The notes under the pieces were generated by a model, which saw nothing but the letters and a program-made list of their open reading frames with translations, did no database searches and was not told the origin of the DNA. Below, piece after piece: positions 6,248 through 8,712 of a DNA stretch of 8,712 nucleotides (position 1 is its first letter; every line of letters begins with the position of its first letter). The translations under genes and the position numbers were made by a program. The DNA comes from Chlorobiaceae bacterium (lineage in GTDB: Bacteria; Bacteroidota; Chlorobiia; Chlorobiales; Chlorobiaceae): NCBI GenBank assembly GCA_013336025.1, contig JAAXUM010000055.1:1-8712 (forward strand), written 5' to 3'.

Positions 6248-8524
6248 TTAATAGACCAGTTGTGTAAAGTAATAGACAAAATATCCGCAAACCGCAATCA
6301 TCAGAAGTACAATATAGGTCTGCACTTTGCCGGTCTGAAATTTTCTGAGCAGTGCACCGCTGGTGTTGACAAAAAAAGCTGTGAAGTTAACGAGTCCGTC
6401 AACAACATATTTGTCAAAACTGCCATTTGCGAATGCAAATTTTCTTACGGTCACAGCGATGCCGTTAACAATACCATCAATAATGTTGCTGTCAAACCAT
6501 GCAAATATTTTAGAGATCAGAATTGAACCTTTGATGATGGTAGCATCATATATTTCGTCCCAGTACCACTTGTTCAGTGAAAACAGGTAAAGCGGGCGAA
6601 TAGCCTGCGCTGTTCTGTCCGGATCGATAACCCTGAAAACATAGACAATACCGGCCATGCTGATTCCAAGCACAACCATAATACTTGATATGATGATAGC
6701 CGGATTGTGTGCTTCATGAGCACCATGCGCAATAGCTGCCTGTCTTGGATCGGAGAACGTATGGCCACTGCTGTGATGTCCGGCTTCTGCACCACCGTGA
6801 GCTGCTGGTACAGGAGAAGCATCGGTACCATGCTGCTGCTCTGTATGAACAACAGATTCGGCAAGCAGCAGATTCCCTCCATTAGCCTCAGTCAAAACGG
6901 TATGCTCAACCAGTGGTTTCTGGCCAACGACGGTCTCCGGAGTCTGCACCATGCTCATGAACCACCCCTTGGCTCCATCGAGTGGATCTGGCGAATAAAC
7001 AGCAAAAACTGAAAGCGTGGCAAGAACAACAAGAGGCGCCCTCATATTCCAGGATACTTCATGAACCCCATGCTCCTCGCCATGATGATCGTCGTGACCA
7101 TGATGAGCATCATGACCGTGCGCATGATGTTCGGCAGGTTTAAGATGGGTACGGCTGTCTCCAAAAAAGACCAGCCAGATCTGTCGTCCCATATAAAAAG
7201 CCGTCAGCATGGCTGAAAAAAAGCCGAGAACCGGAATAAGATAGTAGATCCCGCCTCCCTCAGCCTGAGCAAAACCTATAGCACCGGCAAGAATGGCATC
7301 CTTGCTCATAAAACCGCTTGTCAGCGGAAGACCCGCAAGAGCAAGGGTTGCAATCGTGAAGGTGACAAATGTCCATGGCATGGGTTTGCGAAGACCGCCC
7401 ATCCAGCGCATATCCTGCTCATGATGCATCGCGTGAATGATGGCACCTGATCCAAGAAAAAGACAGGCTTTGAAAAAAGCATGCGTAACAAGATGGAACA
7501 AAGCTGCGGAGTATGCTCCAACGCCAAGACCTAAAACCATATAGCCGAGCTGGGAAACCGTTGAGTAGGCCAGCACTCTTTTAATATCGTTCTGGGTAAT
7601 GGCGATCGTTGCCGCCATGAATGCCGTAAACGCTCCAATAAACGAAATGACATGCAGAGCTTCAGGCGTCAAAAGCACAAAAATACGAGCGACAAAATAA
7701 ACACCGGCAGCAACCATGGTCGCAGCATGAATCAGTGCCGATACCGGAGTAGGGCCCTCCATTGCATCAGGAAGCCAGACATGAAGAGGAAACTGCGCAG
7801 ATTTACCGACACACCCCATAAAGAGAAGAATGCCTGCTGCAGTCAGCCATGCATGGGAAAGAGTAAATTTTCCGGCTGCAAGAGCACCAAAGATCTCATC
7901 ATAATTGAATGTGTGGAACTGGGAATAGAGAATAAGAATACCGAGCCACATCCCGATATCGCCAACACGGTTTGCAAGAAAAGCTTTTTTCTGAGCATCG
8001 GCAGCACTGTCCTTTTCAAAGAAGAAGCCGATCAGGAGGTAGGAAGAAAGACCGACCAGCTCCCAGAATATATAGATAGAAAACAGATTGTCAGAGAGAA
8101 CAATACCGAGCATCGAAAAAGTGAAAATACCAAGATAGGCAAAATAGCGGCCGTAGTGCTTGTCGCCTGCCATATAACCCGTCGAATAGATATGAACCAG
8201 CAAACTGATAAGCGTCACCATCGAGAGCATGATAGCCGTAAGGTTATCAATAACAATGCCCATGTTGATCTTCAGCGGACCGACTCCTGGAACTATGCCC
8301 AGATCAATCCAGGTAAAACTCCATGTTATTTTGAAAAGCGGATCATACGCCTGTACTATAACAGACCAAAAGATATATGCAGAAAGGGCAAAGGCTGTAC
8401 CAAGAATCCCCACCCCGATGAAATCTCCTCTTCTCGGCAGACGCCTGTTGAAGAAAATGAGAATGACAAACGAGAGTAATGGCAGCAGCAGTACGACTAT
8501 TGATAACTGGATTAAACTGTGCAT
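6248..8524 (-). CDS. nuoL: Complex I antiporter-like subunit NuoL (NdhF) with His-rich loops
   Basis: Distal proton-pumping subunit of complex I, 758 aa against about 613 in E. coli. The antiporter core is intact: Glu155 in FWELVGLSSYLLIG, the NRVGDIG motif at 185-191, Lys241 in GKSAQFPLHVW followed by LPDAMEGPTPVSALIHAATM with His266, QNDIKRVLAYSTVSQLGYM at 311-329, and Lys408 in GFMSKDAIL on TM12. The extra length is in two hydrophilic stretches. One is a His-rich loop (465-489, 11 His in 23 residues) between TM13 and TM14; the other is a long, low-complexity Ala/Gly/His stretch (511-607, 10 His) between TM14 and TM15. After TM15 (about 608-632) comes the long amphipathic helix (about 645-735) that runs along the side of complex I, then a final membrane helix (about 736-755). 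The ATG at 8522-8524 has a weak GAAAGA ribosome site, but the N-terminus fits the family. Confidence 0.97.
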   Translation of the reverse strand: MHSLIQLSIVVLLLPLLSFVILIFFNRRLPRRGDFIGVGILGTAFALSAYIFWSVIVQAYDPLFKITWSFTWIDLGIVPGVGPLKINMGIVIDNLTAIMLSMVTLISLLVHIYSTGYMAGDKHYGRYFAYLGIFTFSMLGIVLSDNLFSIYIFWELVGLSSYLLIGFFFEKDSAADAQKKAFLANRVGDIGMWLGILILYSQFHTFNYDEIFGALAAGKFTLSHAWLTAAGILLFMGCVGKSAQFPLHVWLPDAMEGPTPVSALIHAATMVAAGVYFVARIFVLLTPEALHVISFIGAFTAFMAATIAITQNDIKRVLAYSTVSQLGYMVLGLGVGAYSAALFHLVTHAFFKACLFLGSGAIIHAMHHEQDMRWMGGLRKPMPWTFVTFTIATLALAGLPLTSGFMSKDAILAGAIGFAQAEGGGIYYLIPVLGFFSAMLTAFYMGRQIWLVFFGDSRTHLKPAEHHAHGHDAHHGHDDHHGEEHGVHEVSWNMRAPLVVLATLSVFAVYSPDPLDGAKGWFMSMVQTPETVVGQKPLVEHTVLTEANGGNLLLAESVVHTEQQHGTDASPVPAAHGGAEAGHHSSGHTFSDPRQAAIAHGAHEAHNPAIIISSIMVVLGISMAGIVYVFRVIDPDRTAQAIRPLYLFSLNKWYWDEIYDATIIKGSILISKIFAWFDSNIIDGIVNGIAVTVRKFAFANGSFDKYVVDGLVNFTAFFVNTSGALLRKFQTGKVQTYIVLLMIAVCGYFVYYFTQLVY
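7061..7129 (-). other. His-rich loop coding segment in nuoL (residues 466-488)
   Basis: Eleven histidines occur in 23 residues, mixed with Asp, Glu, Gly and Ala, placed between the TM13 and TM14 helices. By the standard NuoL topology this loop lies on the cytoplasmic side. The composition is that of a metal-binding stretch, but no function is proven, and similar loops occur in NuoL of several bacterial phyla. The DNA is a run of CAT/CAC and GAT/GAC codons. Confidence 0.7.
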
Positions 8525-8555
8525 GTTCTTTCGGTTTACAAGAAAAAATTAAAAC

Positions 8556-8576
8556 TGATACCCGTTATCGGGGTTA
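8556..8576 (-). promoter_or_regulatory. Small hairpin with U-rich follow-up between nuoK and nuoL
   Basis: Immediately past the nuoK stop, CCCG (8569-8572 on the minus strand) pairs with CGGG (8561-8564) across ATAA, extendable by one A-T pair with a bulged base. Downstream on the minus strand comes TTTTAATTTTTT (8544-8555). The shape recalls a weak intrinsic terminator or attenuator inside the operon, but the stem is only 4-5 bp, so it may have no effect. Confidence 0.25.
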
Positions 8577-8712
8577 TTACTCTTTCATGGTATCGATACT
8601 CGACACATCGACACTTTTGAATATCTTGAATATATTGATAATGATTGCAAGCGCTATGGCGGCTTCAGCAGCAGCGATCACAATAACAAAAAGACTGAAC
8701 ATAACACCCAGA
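8577..8712 (-). CDS. nuoK: Complex I subunit NuoK (NdhE), C-terminal 44 residues only
   Basis: The last 44 codons and TAA stop (8577-8579) of NuoK, a small three-helix membrane subunit of complex I, are visible; the start is beyond the right edge. The reading FSLFVIVIAAAEAAIALAI matches the third helix of NuoK, including the essential glutamate (Glu72 in E. coli, in AAAEA). The tail, VSSIDTMKE, resembles the NIDSVSEM-type end of E. coli NuoK. The usual family length is about 100 aa, so slightly over half the gene is missing from the window. It lies 52 nt upstream of nuoL in the canonical nuoK-L-M-N order. Confidence 0.93.
   Translation of the reverse strand, partial: LGVMFSLFVIVIAAAEAAIALAIIINIFKIFKSVDVSSIDTMKE

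Noticed and set aside
7652..8479. Long plus-strand open frame (275 aa) opposite nuoL
   Set aside because: It is antisense to the conserved NuoL core. Its Lys/Arg/Asn-rich translation is what the complement of a hydrophobic membrane-protein gene produces.

Overview
All genes in this window lie on the minus strand, so they are transcribed from right to left. Two bioenergetic gene blocks run in the same direction. The right part (about 2997-8712) is the distal end of an NADH-dehydrogenase-type complex I operon in the order nuoK (3' end only), nuoL, nuoM, nuoN. The left part (1-2616) is a hup/hya-type uptake [NiFe] hydrogenase: the complete small subunit hupS and the first 505 codons of the large subunit hupL, which runs off the left edge before its C-terminal Ni-binding motif.

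The gene order (nuoKLMN followed by hupSL), the protein features and the moderate base composition suggest a green sulfur bacterium (Chlorobiaceae: Chlorobium, Pelodictyon, Prosthecochloris or similar). This is inference from remembered gene order, and no marker gene in the window proves it. In that group complex I is known to lack NuoEFG, the NADH-input module, but the window does not include the part of the operon that would show this.

Layout from right to left: nuoK C-terminus (8577-8712), a 52-nt gap with a small hairpin, nuoL (758 aa, long for the family and carrying His-rich loops), a 39-nt gap, nuoM (545 aa), a 38-nt gap, nuoN (511 aa). A 380-nt intergenic region (2617-2996) follows, with nested inverted repeats after nuoN and a candidate promoter for hup. 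Then come hupS (360 aa, Tat signal, C-terminal anchor), a 17-nt gap and hupL. The three antiporter-like subunits NuoL, NuoM and NuoN retain the lysine and glutamate residues of proton pumping. HupSL would oxidise H2 on the outer face of the membrane and pass electrons through three Fe-S clusters, presumably to a cytochrome b encoded beyond the left edge, and so into the quinone pool that complex I also uses.

The most notable points are a six-cysteine proximal-cluster signature in HupS (the hallmark of O2-tolerant hydrogenases), His-rich patches in the matching loops of NuoL and NuoM, and the structured nuoN-hupS intergenic region. I see no mobile element, CRISPR array, tRNA or rRNA. Apart from these points this looks like ordinary core-metabolism DNA, and I find no clear evidence of an entirely new system.
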